From positions 1 to 64,000 of the forward strand of contig JAGWUI010000004.1 in NCBI GenBank assembly GCA_028868515.1: a DNA stretch of 64,000 nucleotides, given 5' to 3'. The notes beneath the pieces were generated by a model. It saw only the letters and a list, made by a program, of their open reading frames with translations. It was not told the DNA's origin and searched no databases. Positions 35,361-44,592 of this stretch are shown here, piece by piece (the stretch's first letter is position 1; every line of letters starts with the position of its first letter). Both the position numbers and the translations under genes were made by a program. The stretch comes from Gammaproteobacteria bacterium (GTDB lineage Bacteria > Pseudomonadota > Gammaproteobacteria > Pseudomonadales > Moraxellaceae).

Positions 35361-36140
35361 TTAATTCATGAACAATACTTGCACAACCACAAACAATCCC
35401 ATCACTGCCATGATTCCATTTTCTGCAAAACTCACGACACCGAGTGGAGCTTTCGAGTTGCCACCAATGCATGCGCAATTGAGTGCCATTTTGTCGATAT
35501 AAACCGCTTTAAATACGGATATTGCTCCAGCAACACCGACGAGCGTTGCGGCGATGCCTGTGAGTAATGGCAGCACATGGGATAAAAATCCTAGGCCTAT
35601 CAGCAATTCGGCAAAAGGATAGATTTTGCCATATAACGACCAGCGTTTCGTGATGAGATCGTACTTTGCAAAACTATCTGCAAACGATTGGGTATCCATG
35701 AGTTTTAATGTCGCTAACATGGACAAAGAAATCCCCATGAAGCCCATCATGCCTTGCGATAGAGCTACTGTCATCAGCGCTGCAACACTGAATAAAGCAA
35801 TCACTGGTGTATATGAATACTCAGTCTTTTCCGCAGTCACATCGAAGTAAGCAGCAAGGTCGGTATATCCTCCGATACGCGTATCACCAAAGAAAATCTG
35901 TGGTGTGGTTGCAACTCCGTATTGTGCTTTAAAGGCTTCTGCATCCGCTTTGGATGTCAATTTATGATCTTCAAATGCAATGCCTTTTTCAGTGAGCAAC
36001 TTCACAGCACGCAATCCCCATGGACACTCATGTTCGGAGTTAGACATACGATACACTTTGACATGGTGAATATTTTTTTGTTGATCACTTTGCGTGTCAT
36101 TGTGGTGATTCACAGTCTGAAACGATTTCAAAATAGTCAT
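35361..36140 (-). CDS. Glutaredoxin-DoxX/MauE fusion membrane protein
   Basis: The 259-residue protein has an N-terminal glutaredoxin-like domain (residues ~27-105: VKVYRMSNSEHECPWGLRAVKLLTEKGI, TTPQIFFGDTRIGGY) with a single-Cys CPWG motif at Cys39, followed by four membrane helices of the DoxX/MauE type and a CxC in LNCACIGG. The order glutaredoxin-MauE is known next to metal-resistance genes. It may shuttle thiol redox to the membrane under copper stress (inference). It follows the MerR gene by 53 bases and is probably co-transcribed. Confidence 0.82.
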   Translation of the reverse strand: MTILKSFQTVNHHNDTQSDQQKNIHHVKVYRMSNSEHECPWGLRAVKLLTEKGIAFEDHKLTSKADAEAFKAQYGVATTPQIFFGDTRIGGYTDLAAYFDVTAEKTEYSYTPVIALFSVAALMTVALSQGMMGFMGISLSMLATLKLMDTQSFADSFAKYDLITKRWSLYGKIYPFAELLIGLGFLSHVLPLLTGIAATLVGVAGAISVFKAVYIDKMALNCACIGGNSKAPLGVVSFAENGIMAVMGLFVVVQVLFMN

Positions 36141-36193
36141 GACGATTCTCTCAACGATTCATTCAATGATTGCGGGTTTGTCAAGATTGACGC

Positions 36194-36601
36194 TCATATT
36201 TTTAAATTCGGACAAATTGTCCCAGTCTGCTGAGTTGGATCCTCGCGCCATCGCTGTAAGATGCCATTGAGCTCTGAATGCAATAACGTGAGTTCATTGA
36301 TTTTGGTTTCAATGTCTGCCACTTGTTGAATCAGTTGCTGCTGAATTTCATGGCAAGGCAAATCACCTTGGTCATAAACGCCTAAGCAGGTTTTGATTTG
36401 ATTCAAGCTAAAGCCAAAGGATTGCAGGCGTTTAATAAAATTTAATCGAGTCACCATGTCCGGATGAAATAAACGAAACTGTCCATCGGTGCGCCGATTG
36501 GTGTGCAATAAATCGAGTGATTCATAGTAGCGAATCGTTTTAATCGAAATATCTGTCTGCTTCGATAACTCGCCGATTTTAAGCAATTCTGTGGTAGACA
36601 T
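36194..36601 (-). CDS. MerR-family heavy-metal regulator
   Basis: The 135-residue regulator has the MerR winged helix (LKIGELSKQTDISIKTIRYYESLDLL, residues 7-32), a coiled-coil dimer helix and Cys72, Cys83 and Cys130; the last two are candidates for metal ligation, although the pattern is not exactly CueR, ZntR or MerR. GAGG precedes the ATG by six bases. It most likely controls itself, the glutaredoxin-DoxX gene and perhaps the cop genes. Confidence 0.88.
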   Translation of the reverse strand: MSTTELLKIGELSKQTDISIKTIRYYESLDLLHTNRRTDGQFRLFHPDMVTRLNFIKRLQSFGFSLNQIKTCLGVYDQGDLPCHEIQQQLIQQVADIETKINELTLLHSELNGILQRWREDPTQQTGTICPNLKI

Positions 36602-36629
36602 AAGAACCTCAATGTAGGTGTCTAAATGC

Positions 36630-36661
36630 ACTATACACCCTCCAGTTAAGTGGAGAGTCAA
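36630..36661 (-). promoter_or_regulatory. MerR-type promoter/operator
   Basis: The minus strand reads TTGACT, a 20-base spacer, TATAGT. The spacer carries the dyad CTCCACTTAACTGGAG. A lengthened (19-20 bp) spacer with a central inverted repeat is the diagnostic form of MerR-controlled promoters. It drives the MerR gene itself with a leader of about 25 bases. Confidence 0.85.
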
Positions 36662-36718
36662 GCGGATTTTTATATTTATCGCGATAATTCTTTTGACGTG
36701 TTATTGATGTCGTAGAAA

Positions 36719-36749
36719 TAAAAAAGACCTGATTTTTATCAGGCCTTTA
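36719..36749 (-). terminator. Intrinsic terminator of the HopJ-like gene
   Basis: On the minus strand AAAGGCCTGAT and ATCAGGTCTTT arms (10 of 11 pairs) enclose a short AT loop and run into T residues, about 20 bases after the HopJ-like stop. Confidence 0.85.
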
Positions 36750-36771
36750 TGAGGTTCATTGATTCCGATGA

Positions 36772-37125
36772 TTACGCAACTGGTGATATTTCTTTCAATG
36801 CTTGACCATGAAAAATAATGCCTGCCCAGCCATAATGTTGAAAGTTGCGAATATTTTGGTGATCTTCGCCAGTTGGATTGGCTTGAACAGCTTTGTAGTG
36901 TTCAGCAAATAATTTAAGCGTATCTAAATCACTGAGATGATGTAATTGAGCAAAGGTAAAAACGCGGCAACTTCCTGAGTTTTCGCCAGCAGCGTTATGC
37001 AATTTGCCATTATCAAACGCTGTTGGTGTAAATTCATAATGTGCGTTAATCAGATCAAGTACATTTGAAAATTGCGCTTGCTCATGATCAATCGCATTGA
37101 GTAGTGCAGAGATTGCAGCAGACAT
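36772..37125 (-). CDS. HopJ-family protein
   Basis: The 117-residue protein matches the HopJ family: FSNVLDLINAHYEFTPTAFDNGKLHNAAGENSGSCRVFTFAQLHHLS and FAEHYKAVQANPTGEDHQNIRNF are the conserved blocks. The name comes from a Pseudomonas type III effector, but the family is widespread in non-pathogens and its function there is unknown. ATG at 37125 is six bases after AGGA. It is monocistronic with its own terminator. Confidence 0.85.
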   Translation of the reverse strand: MSAAISALLNAIDHEQAQFSNVLDLINAHYEFTPTAFDNGKLHNAAGENSGSCRVFTFAQLHHLSDLDTLKLFAEHYKAVQANPTGEDHQNIRNFQHYGWAGIIFHGQALKEISPVA

Positions 37126-37166
37126 AACCATTCCTATCTATAAGTCATTCGCGCTATTTTAACGCA

Positions 37167-38459
37167 TTATTCCTTAATATATTCTTCAACGAGTGGTCTA
37201 AAGTTTGCTTGGACATTGAGATGTACCAGATTCCAATATTGTCCACTCAGTGTGCGATTCAACATTAGAACTTCTGCGGATGGCGTGAAGCAGTCCCAAT
37301 AGGGGAGTGATTTTTTCAGCAATGCAGTTGTTTGAAGATGAATGTCGCTGGTTGCAAAATCAAAGGCTTTACTGACTGGCGCAGCGAGCACATGATTCCA
37401 TTCGAGAATGAAGTCAGCGGGAACTTGGCCATGATAATTACGGAGTTTGAGTTCGCGCAATGCATCTTCAAGAAGCGGAACATTATCGTTCAACGCTGCA
37501 TTCATCATTTTTTTGATGGATTTGATGATCGGTTGATCCAGTTCTTTGACACCGCCAAAATCATAGACCACAACCGAGCCGTCAGGTCGGAATGCAAAGT
37601 TGCCGGGATGCGGGTCGCAGTGGAAGCTATTCAGCAGATAGATTTCATCTGCAAGCATATGGAACATGCGTAGACCGATTTCATTACGGATTTCAGCGGG
37701 ATATTTGGCAGCAGTATCGACGCAGTCGCCTTTTTCTTCACTGAGCGTCAGTACACGACGGCTTGAGTATTCTGGGAACACTTTAGGGATAATCAGTTTA
37801 TTATCCCGCAGATTATGAAACGCAGCAAAGACATTGAGGTTATGCGCTTCTTGCAAATAGTTCAGTTCAGCATGCAGACTTTCTTGAATTTCATGAAATA
37901 GCGCATCTTGAAGTTTTTTATCGATCTTGAGGACGCCAGCGAGTTTTAAAGCGATTCGGAGTTGTTTTAAATCACTGTCACAGCTTTCATCAACGCCAGG
38001 ATATTGTACTTTGACCACGACATTTTGACCGTCGTGTAAGACGGCGCGATAGACTTGTCCAATCGATGCTGAAGCAAACGATTTTTCATCAAAGCTTTTA
38101 AAAATCTGATCGAGTGGCTTCCCAAGTTCACGCTCAATTTGATGGCGCATAATGGAGAAATCCACGGCGGGTGCTTGACGTTGAAGCTTTGTTAGTGCTG
38201 ATGCAATTTCTGGAGGAAATAGATCCTTATATTGTGAGGCTACTTGCCCGACCTTCATCGCCGCGCCTTTCATATGACCTAAGGTATCTGCGATCTTTGC
38301 GCCAATCTCTCCATAGAGCTCACTACGCGAAGCTGATTTTTCTTCTTCACTACTGCTGAGTGATTTGATGGAGTGTGATACAGCTTTGGTGGCTATGCTT
38401 GCAGTCATTCCGGCCAGTTTTAAAAAACGGCTACCTGGCGTACGAGATATGATTGACAT
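37167..38459 (-). CDS. ABC1/AarF (UbiB-type) atypical kinase family protein
   Basis: The 430-residue protein has the UbiB hallmarks: KVGQ in GAAMKVGQVASQ (residues 69-72), the Ala-rich loop ASASIGQV (130-137), Lys150 in VVVKVQYPGV, and the catalytic HCDPHPGNF and VYDFGGVKEL. In UbiB such proteins assist coenzyme Q synthesis by ATP use; this shorter family (no clear C-terminal membrane helices) is related to yeast COQ8 but is not necessarily UbiB itself. ATG at 38459 follows GGAAGGA. Monocistronic between the HopJ-like and MATE genes. Confidence 0.88.
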   Translation of the reverse strand: MSIISRTPGSRFLKLAGMTASIATKAVSHSIKSLSSSEEEKSASRSELYGEIGAKIADTLGHMKGAAMKVGQVASQYKDLFPPEIASALTKLQRQAPAVDFSIMRHQIERELGKPLDQIFKSFDEKSFASASIGQVYRAVLHDGQNVVVKVQYPGVDESCDSDLKQLRIALKLAGVLKIDKKLQDALFHEIQESLHAELNYLQEAHNLNVFAAFHNLRDNKLIIPKVFPEYSSRRVLTLSEEKGDCVDTAAKYPAEIRNEIGLRMFHMLADEIYLLNSFHCDPHPGNFAFRPDGSVVVYDFGGVKELDQPIIKSIKKMMNAALNDNVPLLEDALRELKLRNYHGQVPADFILEWNHVLAAPVSKAFDFATSDIHLQTTALLKKSLPYWDCFTPSAEVLMLNRTLSGQYWNLVHLNVQANFRPLVEEYIKE

Positions 38460-38602
38460 GGGATTCCTTCCTACAATTTCTGTGAGCGTCGCTTTGATCA
38501 AAGCGCCTCATTTTTGCATCAATGAATACTTCTTAGCATGTCACGATTGCTCATGGCTTGGCAATCTTAGAATGAATTGTTTTGTGCGTATTTAAGCATC
38601 AT

Positions 38603-40105
38603 TTATATTTTTTCTTTTAGTGAATTTGTAGGTTGTTTTACTGATGGGATTTTAAATTGCTTTGCCACTCGTCGTTCGCGAATTCGTAAGCGGAGTAAGA
38701 GTAGGGTTGCTGCAACGGCAAGTCCTAATAATAAGCCAAACCAAAAACCCTGAGCGCCGTAATGGAGAACTCGAGATAATAAAATTCCTGTTGGAAAAGC
38801 AACGACCCAATAAGCAAAGAATGTAATCAACATCGGAACGCTTGTATCCTGCATCCCACGCAAACATCCTGCTGTCGTGACTTGCCATGAGTCAGCCAAC
38901 TGATACGCCATCGCAAAGAGTAGCAGTGTTGCAGCGAGGGACTGGACATGTAAATCACTGCTGTAAATTGCCGTAATATCATGACGAAAAAGCGCAATGA
39001 AACTCATCGATAGAAGTGCCAAACAACTTCCGAGTGTGAGTCCTACACGGCGTAAGCGACGCATCGCTGCTGCGTCTTTTTGTCCATAAAACTGCCCCAT
39101 ACGAATAGTCACAGCGGTCGCCAATGATAACGGAATCATAAATAGCTGTGATGTTGCCGAAAGCGCAACTTGATGTGCAGCAATCACAGTATCCCCAAGT
39201 GGACTCAAAACAATCGCAGCGAAACTAAATAAAGTCACCTCAAAAAAGATGGCAATGCCAATCGGAAAACCCAAAACCACAATACGACGAATTAACGCAA
39301 AATCAGGGCGATTAAAGTGACTAAATACACGGATGGCGCGATAAGGTTTGGCGGTGGATAAATAGATGACTAATGCAATGAGCATGAACCATTCAATGAT
39401 TGCTGTTGCAAACCCACAACCAGCACCTCCCAAAGCAGGAACGCTGATCGGTCCAATATGGAAGCCATAAATAAATAAATAGTTGGTCGGTATTGTGAGT
39501 ATTAACCCGATAATGCTAATGATCGTTACAGGACGAGGTCTACCGAGTGCCTCTGTATAGCAGCGCAGGGTGGTATAAAATGCAATCGCAGGCATACCAA
39601 ATGAAATGCCAAATAAAAATAACCGCGTTTTCTCTTGTAAAGGTTGCGGCATTTCTAATGGTGTAAATAATAGTGGTGAAAGTTGCAATAACGATAAGCC
39701 AGCGAGGCCTAGTGCTAATGCAAGCCATAATGCTTGGCGTGTAATGAGTGGGATTTTTTGTATGGATTGTTGATCTAATATTTGCGCACCAAATGCCTGA
39801 GCCACCAGTGCGGTTGTTGCTTGTAAAATGCCGCTAATCAGCAATAATAACGGCAACCAAAAACCAACTCCTAATGCAACTGACGCAAGATCTGCGGGCG
39901 AAACGCGCCCAGCCATGATCGTATCAACTAATCCAAAAGCTGCCTGCGCAACCTGCGTGAGTAGAATCGGTAACATCAGTGTTAATAAAGTTCGTGCCTC
40001 ACGTGTAGATAACGGTGCGGATTTCCATAAACGGACAGGCGAGACTTTGGATAAGAACGAAGATAGTAAATTAGACAATCGAGTCGCCGTAGTATCTGGT
40101 TGCAC
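38603..40105 (-). CDS. MATE-family multidrug efflux transporter (NorM type)
   Basis: The 500-residue protein has about 12 transmembrane helices. MLPILLTQVAQAAFGLVDTIMAGRVSPADLASVALG is the family's first repeat and VLGFPIGIAIFFEVTLFSFAAIVLSPLG the start of the second. MATE exporters expel cationic drugs by Na+ or H+ antiport at the inner membrane. N-terminal ~35 residues are hydrophilic. The substrates cannot be read from sequence. Confidence 0.94.
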   Translation of the reverse strand: MQPDTTATRLSNLLSSFLSKVSPVRLWKSAPLSTREARTLLTLMLPILLTQVAQAAFGLVDTIMAGRVSPADLASVALGVGFWLPLLLLISGILQATTALVAQAFGAQILDQQSIQKIPLITRQALWLALALGLAGLSLLQLSPLLFTPLEMPQPLQEKTRLFLFGISFGMPAIAFYTTLRCYTEALGRPRPVTIISIIGLILTIPTNYLFIYGFHIGPISVPALGGAGCGFATAIIEWFMLIALVIYLSTAKPYRAIRVFSHFNRPDFALIRRIVVLGFPIGIAIFFEVTLFSFAAIVLSPLGDTVIAAHQVALSATSQLFMIPLSLATAVTIRMGQFYGQKDAAAMRRLRRVGLTLGSCLALLSMSFIALFRHDITAIYSSDLHVQSLAATLLLFAMAYQLADSWQVTTAGCLRGMQDTSVPMLITFFAYWVVAFPTGILLSRVLHYGAQGFWFGLLLGLAVAATLLLLRLRIRERRVAKQFKIPSVKQPTNSLKEKI

Positions 40106-40204
40106 GAAAGCTGTTATTGTAAAGCAAGTCCATCAGTAAAATCACACAAATCTTTTAAAATGATCATCTTCAGAATATTTGCTTCACTGTAAAGGAGTGT
40201 CTTG

Positions 40205-40942
40205 ATGTCTCATCTGCGTGTTCATTATTTTCAGCATATTGCTCATGAAGGTTTGGGTAGTCCAGAATCTTGGTTAAGACAGCGCCAAGCTGATGTGACA
40301 ACAACAGAGTTTTTTGCGCTGCCGCAAGGTGATTCTCATATTGTGCTGCCATCGCTCGACGAGGTTGATCTACTGATTATTATGGGTGGGGGAATGAGCG
40401 TAAATGATGAAGACATTTATCCTTGGCTCATTGCTGAAAAGAAGTGGATTCGTCAATTTATTGAGCTAGGTAAACCAGTAGTTGGGCTGTGTTTAGGTGG
40501 GCAGTTAATTGCAAATAGTCTAGGTGCGATAGTCACAAAAAATAAAGTCAAAGAAATCGGCTGGTGGAATGTATATGGAAAACCTGTGCAGACATCTCAT
40601 TCCGACATATTTCAACTTCCTGATTCAATCGTTGCATTAAGCTGGCATGGCGATACATTTGAAATCCCTCAAGGCGCGATTTGGCTTGCAGAAAATGAGG
40701 CCTGTCCACATCAAGCCTTTCAATATGGTGATCGTGTATTGGGTTTTCAGTTTCATCCAGAAATTACGCCACAAAATTTGGTGATGTTTTTATCGGATAA
40801 TGGCTATGACGAAATGACAAAAGACATTCAGGTGAGCGCGTATGTGCAATCACCCGAACAAATCGGTGATGTTTCTATTGAACAATTCCATCCAGCAAAT
40901 CAACTGCTTGAGCGTGCGCTCGATTATGTTACTCGAAAATAA
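40205..40942 (+). CDS. Class I glutamine amidotransferase
   Basis: The 245-residue single-domain GATase1 has the nucleophile elbow VVGLCLGGQ (Cys96) and the His-Glu pair in FQFHPEITPQ, completing the triad. The sequence LLIIMGGGMSVNDEDIYPWL corresponds to the oxyanion loop region of GuaA-like amidotransferases. The ammonia acceptor is unknown; the family contains gamma-Glu and GMP-synthase-like members. AAAGGAG precedes the ATG at 40205; the upstream TTG is less well placed. Confidence 0.9.
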   Translation: MSHLRVHYFQHIAHEGLGSPESWLRQRQADVTTTEFFALPQGDSHIVLPSLDEVDLLIIMGGGMSVNDEDIYPWLIAEKKWIRQFIELGKPVVGLCLGGQLIANSLGAIVTKNKVKEIGWWNVYGKPVQTSHSDIFQLPDSIVALSWHGDTFEIPQGAIWLAENEACPHQAFQYGDRVLGFQFHPEITPQNLVMFLSDNGYDEMTKDIQVSAYVQSPEQIGDVSIEQFHPANQLLERALDYVTRK

Positions 40943-40993
40943 TGGGCCTATTAAAAAAACATCATTTATCTCAAAATAAAGCGGTAAATATGC

Positions 40994-41022
40994 TTGCTAA
41001 AAGTTTGATCAATGATTAGAAT
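40994..41022 (+). promoter_or_regulatory. S10 operon promoter
   Basis: TTGCTA, 17 bases, TAGAAT; transcription would start about 150 bases before rpsJ. The leader contains TTTCTTAGGAAGAAA and other small stems. In E. coli L4 represses translation through the S10 leader; a comparable site here is plausible but not demonstrated. Confidence 0.65.
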
Positions 41023-41182
41023 GCAACACGTTTTTCAGGCTAGCTATGTTCTTTAAATAACTAGTCTACAGTTGGGGCATCGTTCTCGACCTTAGTGAAT
41101 TCATCGTCTTTGCTACTTTTTCTTAGGAAGAAAGTCGGCGGAGATTAGTTCTTTATTTGATTTTTGGTTTGGAAGTGATGTT

Positions 41183-41494
41183 ATGGCTAACCAAAGAATC
41201 CGTATCCGTCTGAAATCATTCGATCATCGTTTGATTGATCAGTCGGCTCAGGAAATCGTCGAGACTGCGAAGCGCACTGGTGCGCAAGTAGTAGGTCCGA
41301 TTCCAATGCCTACGCGCATTGAGCGTTTTGATGTTCTGACCTCGCCTCACGTCAATAAAGACGCGCGCGATCAGTACGAGATCCGTACCCATAAGCGTCT
41401 AGTTGATATCGTTTCGCCAACCGACAAAACTGTCGATGCGCTAATGAAGTTAGACTTGGCGGCTGGTGTAGATGTACAGATCGCTTTAGGTTAA
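41183..41494 (+). CDS. rpsJ: 30S ribosomal protein S10
   Basis: 103 residues. [41 protein letters not shown] is the S10 signature and the ending [13 protein letters not shown] is typical. S10 also acts as NusE in transcription antitermination. First gene of the S10 block, with GAAGTG before the ATG. Confidence 0.99.
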   Translation: MANQRIRIRLKSFDHRLIDQSAQEIVETAKRTGAQVVGPIPMPTRIERFDVLTSPHVNKDARDQYEIRTHKRLVDIVSPTDKTVDALMKLDLAAGVDVQIALG

Positions 41495-41557
41495 TGGGAA
41501 TCAAAAGACAAGCACAGTGATGTAAATGTCTTTTGTACAACAAGAGGTTATAGGCAA

Positions 41558-42205
41558 ATGGCTATTGGTCTAGTCGGTCGTAAATGCGGGATGACCCGTG
41601 TATTTACAGACGCTGGCATCTCCGTGCCGGTGACAGTGATTGAGGTTGATTCTAACCGTATCACTCAGATTAAAACCTTAGACACTGATGGCTATCAAGC
41701 TATTCAGGTTACTACAGGTGTGCGCCGTGAATCACGTGTGACTTCAGCAATGAAAGGTCACTTCGCAAAAGCGGGCGTTGCTGCAGGACGTGGTGTTTGG
41801 GAATTCCGTGCTAATGAAGCTGATTTGGCTGGCCGCGAAGTCGGTGGTTCAATCGGTGTTGATTTGTTCACTGTTGGTCAAGAAATTGATGTAACAGGTC
41901 AGAGCAAAGGTAAAGGTTTCCAAGGTGGCGTTAAACGTCACAACTTCCGTACTCAAGATGCTACACATGGTAACTCTGTGTCACATCGTGTACATGGTTC
42001 GACTGGTCAAAACCAGACTCCGGGTCGTGTATTTAAGGGTAAGAAAATGGCTGGACACATGGGCGACGAACAAGTCACTGTGCAAGGTCTTGAGGTGGTA
42101 TCGATTGACCTAGAGAATTCTATTCTTGTGGTTAAAGGTGCTGTGCCTGGTTCTATCGGTGGCGACGTTATCGTTCGTCCGTCGATCAAAGCCAAGGGGA
42201 ATTAA
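41558..42205 (+). CDS. rplC: 50S ribosomal protein L3
   Basis: 215 residues with [17 protein letters not shown] at the start and the [33 protein letters not shown] loop near the peptidyl transferase centre; the Gln in GSTGQNQ is the PrmB methylation site in E. coli. AGAGG precedes the ATG. 63 bases after rpsJ. Confidence 0.99.
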   Translation: MAIGLVGRKCGMTRVFTDAGISVPVTVIEVDSNRITQIKTLDTDGYQAIQVTTGVRRESRVTSAMKGHFAKAGVAAGRGVWEFRANEADLAGREVGGSIGVDLFTVGQEIDVTGQSKGKGFQGGVKRHNFRTQDATHGNSVSHRVHGSTGQNQTPGRVFKGKKMAGHMGDEQVTVQGLEVVSIDLENSILVVKGAVPGSIGGDVIVRPSIKAKGN

Positions 42206-42207
42206 GC

Positions 42208-42810
42208 GTGAATCTAACGACTGTAAGTGGTGCAGCTGTTGAGCTGTCCGAAGTCGCCTTTGGTCGCGAATTTAACGAAGCCCTCGTCCATCAGGTCGTA
42301 GTGGCATACCTCGCAGGCGGACGTCAGGGCTCTAAAGCTCAGTTGAGCCGTGGCGATGTGCGTGGTGGTGGCAAGAAACCTTTTAAACAAAAAGGTACTG
42401 GTCGCGCACGTGCGGGTTCTATTCGTAGTCCAATTTGGCGTGGCGGTGGTAAAACTTTTGCGGCGACTCCGCAAGATTGGAGCCAAAAAGTTAACCGTAA
42501 AATGTATCGCGGTGCGATGCAGTGTATTTTGGCTGAGCTTGTACGCCAAGATCGTTTAGTGTTGGTTGAAGATGTAACAGTTGCTTCACCAAAAACTAAA
42601 GATCTGTTGGCGCAGTTGCAAGGTTTGAATGCCACTAAAGCACTGATTGTGACTGATTCTCTTGATGAAAATCTGTATCTTGCTGCACGCAACTTGCCGC
42701 ATGTCGATGTAATCGATACGCAAGCAATTGATCCAGTAAGCTTGATTTCTTTCGAGAAAGTGATCATGTCAGTACAAGCCGCTAAGAAACTAGAGGTGGA
42801 ACTGGGATGA
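42208..42810 (+). CDS. rplD: 50S ribosomal protein L4
   Basis: 200 residues with the extended loop [29 protein letters not shown] that lines the exit tunnel, and [16 protein letters not shown] near the end. Starts with GTG ([13 protein letters not shown]), with the ribosome-binding site inside the end of rplC. In E. coli L4 represses this operon. Confidence 0.99.
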   Translation: MNLTTVSGAAVELSEVAFGREFNEALVHQVVVAYLAGGRQGSKAQLSRGDVRGGGKKPFKQKGTGRARAGSIRSPIWRGGGKTFAATPQDWSQKVNRKMYRGAMQCILAELVRQDRLVLVEDVTVASPKTKDLLAQLQGLNATKALIVTDSLDENLYLAARNLPHVDVIDTQAIDPVSLISFEKVIMSVQAAKKLEVELG

Positions 42811-43124
42811 ACAACGAACGTTTATATCAAGTCCTGCTCGGACCAGTTTATTCTGAAAAAGCGCAGAACTTAGGCGAGCAAGGTGTGCAGGTGTTCAAAG
42901 TAGCATCAACTGCAACCAAACTCGAAATTAAAAAAGCGATTGAGCTTTTGTTTAATGTCGAAGTTGAAAAGGTGAATACCTTGAATACTAAAGGCAAAAG
43001 CAAACGCTTTGGTAAAACCATTGGTCGTCGTTCGGACACCAAAAAAGCTTACGTCACCCTGAAAGCTGGCCAAGATGTTGAAATGGCTGACTTGGGCGAA
43101 TCCGCCGAAACTGCAGCGGAATAA
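42807..43124 (+). CDS. rplW: 50S ribosomal protein L23
   Basis: 105 residues: [37 protein letters not shown] and [13 protein letters not shown] are diagnostic. L23 sits at the tunnel exit and docks SRP and trigger factor. The ATG overlaps the rplD stop (ATGA), implying coupling. The acidic tail ([13 protein letters not shown]) is longer than in E. coli. Confidence 0.99.
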   Translation: MNNERLYQVLLGPVYSEKAQNLGEQGVQVFKVASTATKLEIKKAIELLFNVEVEKVNTLNTKGKSKRFGKTIGRRSDTKKAYVTLKAGQDVEMADLGESAETAAE

Positions 43125-43135
43125 GGACGAAAATT

Positions 43136-43960
43136 ATGGCTATTGTAAAATGTAAACCGACCTCCCCAGGACGTCGCTTTGTTGAGAAAGTAGTTCACAG
43201 TCATCTGCACAAAGGTCGTCCTTATGCACCTTTGACAGAAAGCAAGCAAAGAACTGGCGGTCGTAATAGTGCTGGTCGTATCACTACTCGTCATATCGGT
43301 GGTGGACACAAGCAACTTTATCGTTTGGTTGACTTCAAACGTACTAAAGACGGCATTCCAGCGATTGTTGAACATATTGAATATGATCCAAACCGTACAG
43401 CTCACATCGCGTTGATCAAATACGCTGATGGTGAACGTCGTTATATCATTGCTCCTAAAGGCTTGAATGCTGGTGACAGCGTACAGTCTGGTGATGATGC
43501 GCCAATCCGTCCAGGTAACTGTTTGCCATTGCGCAACATGCCACTCGGTTCGACCATGCATTGTCTTGAGTTGAAAATTGGTAAAGGCGCTCAGATCGCT
43601 CGTTCAGCGGGTACTTCGGTACAGTTGCTCGGTCGTGATGGTAGCTATGCAATCGTGCGTCTACGTTCAGGTGAAATGCGTAAAGTTCACGTTGAATGTC
43701 GTGCAGTGTTAGGTGAAGTTTCTAATAGTGAAAATAACCTACGCTCACTGGGTAAAGCTGGTGCAAGTCGCTGGCGTGGTGTTCGTCCAACCGTTCGCGG
43801 TATGGCGATGAACCCAGTAGACCATCCGCACGGTGGTGGTGAAGGTCGCAATAAAGGTATGCAGCCAGTAAGTCCTTGGGGTCAAAAATCTAAAGGTTAC
43901 AAAACTCGCAGCAATAAACGTACGACCAAAATGATCGTTCGCGATCGTCGCGTCAAGTAA
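43136..43960 (+). CDS. rplB: 50S ribosomal protein L2
   Basis: 274 residues. [18 protein letters not shown] at the start, [15 protein letters not shown] and the [21 protein letters not shown] block near the peptidyl transferase centre identify L2, required for subunit joining. GGACG precedes the ATG. Confidence 0.99.
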   Translation: MAIVKCKPTSPGRRFVEKVVHSHLHKGRPYAPLTESKQRTGGRNSAGRITTRHIGGGHKQLYRLVDFKRTKDGIPAIVEHIEYDPNRTAHIALIKYADGERRYIIAPKGLNAGDSVQSGDDAPIRPGNCLPLRNMPLGSTMHCLELKIGKGAQIARSAGTSVQLLGRDGSYAIVRLRSGEMRKVHVECRAVLGEVSNSENNLRSLGKAGASRWRGVRPTVRGMAMNPVDHPHGGGEGRNKGMQPVSPWGQKSKGYKTRSNKRTTKMIVRDRRVK

Positions 43961-43972
43961 AGGAATCTGACA

Positions 43973-44248
43973 ATGCCTCGTTCCCTGAAAAAAGGCCCGT
44001 TCGTCGATGCACATTTGCTCGCCAAAGTCGAAGCGGCTGTGGCAAGCAATACGCGCAAGCCGATCAAAACTTGGTCGCGCCGTTCGATGATCCTGCCAGA
44101 TATGGTCGGACTGACTCTGTCAGTTCACAATGGTCGCAATCACGTGCCGGTAATTGTTTCCGAGCAAATGGTTGGACACAAACTCGGCGAATTCGCGCCA
44201 ACCCGTACCTATCGTGGTCACGGTGTTGACAAGAAATCCAAACGGTAA
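43973..44248 (+). CDS. rpsS: 30S ribosomal protein S19
   Basis: 91 residues, [20 protein letters not shown] at the start and [17 protein letters not shown] near the end; S19 binds the head of the 30S subunit with S13. 12 bases after rplB. Confidence 0.99.
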   Translation: MPRSLKKGPFVDAHLLAKVEAAVASNTRKPIKTWSRRSMILPDMVGLTLSVHNGRNHVPVIVSEQMVGHKLGEFAPTRTYRGHGVDKKSKR

Positions 44249-44258
44249 GGTGCTAAAA

Positions 44259-44591
44259 ATGACTGAAGTAACTGCCATATTGCGCGGTGCAGCCATCTCG
44301 GCACAAAAAGTTCGCTTGGTCGCAGACCTTGTGCGCGGAAAGCCGGTTGGACGTGCGCTCGACATTCTGACTTACAGCAACAAAAAAGCTGCTGTATTAG
44401 TTAAAAAAGCTTTGCAATCAGCGATTGCTAACGCAGAGCACAACAATAGTATGGATGTAGATGCTCTTAAAGTTTCTACAATCTATGTTGATGAAGGTGT
44501 TACGTTGAAACGTATCTCTCCACGTGCTAAAGGCCGTGCAGATCGTATTAGTAAGCGTACTTGCCACATCACTGTCAAGGTAGGAGTTTGA
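44259..44591 (+). CDS. rplV: 50S ribosomal protein L22
   Basis: 110 residues: [40 protein letters not shown] and [22 protein letters not shown]. The tunnel-lining beta-hairpin is the site of macrolide-resistance mutations in other species. ATG at 44259 gives the family-length protein; a longer in-frame extension into rpsS is not used. Confidence 0.99.
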   Translation: MTEVTAILRGAAISAQKVRLVADLVRGKPVGRALDILTYSNKKAAVLVKKALQSAIANAEHNNSMDVDALKVSTIYVDEGVTLKRISPRAKGRADRISKRTCHITVKVGV

Positions 44592-44592
44592 T

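Noticed and set aside
44154..44258. Longer in-frame start for rplV overlapping rpsS
   Set aside because: The extra 35 residues are absent from L22; the ATG at 44259 gives the family-length protein of 110 residues.
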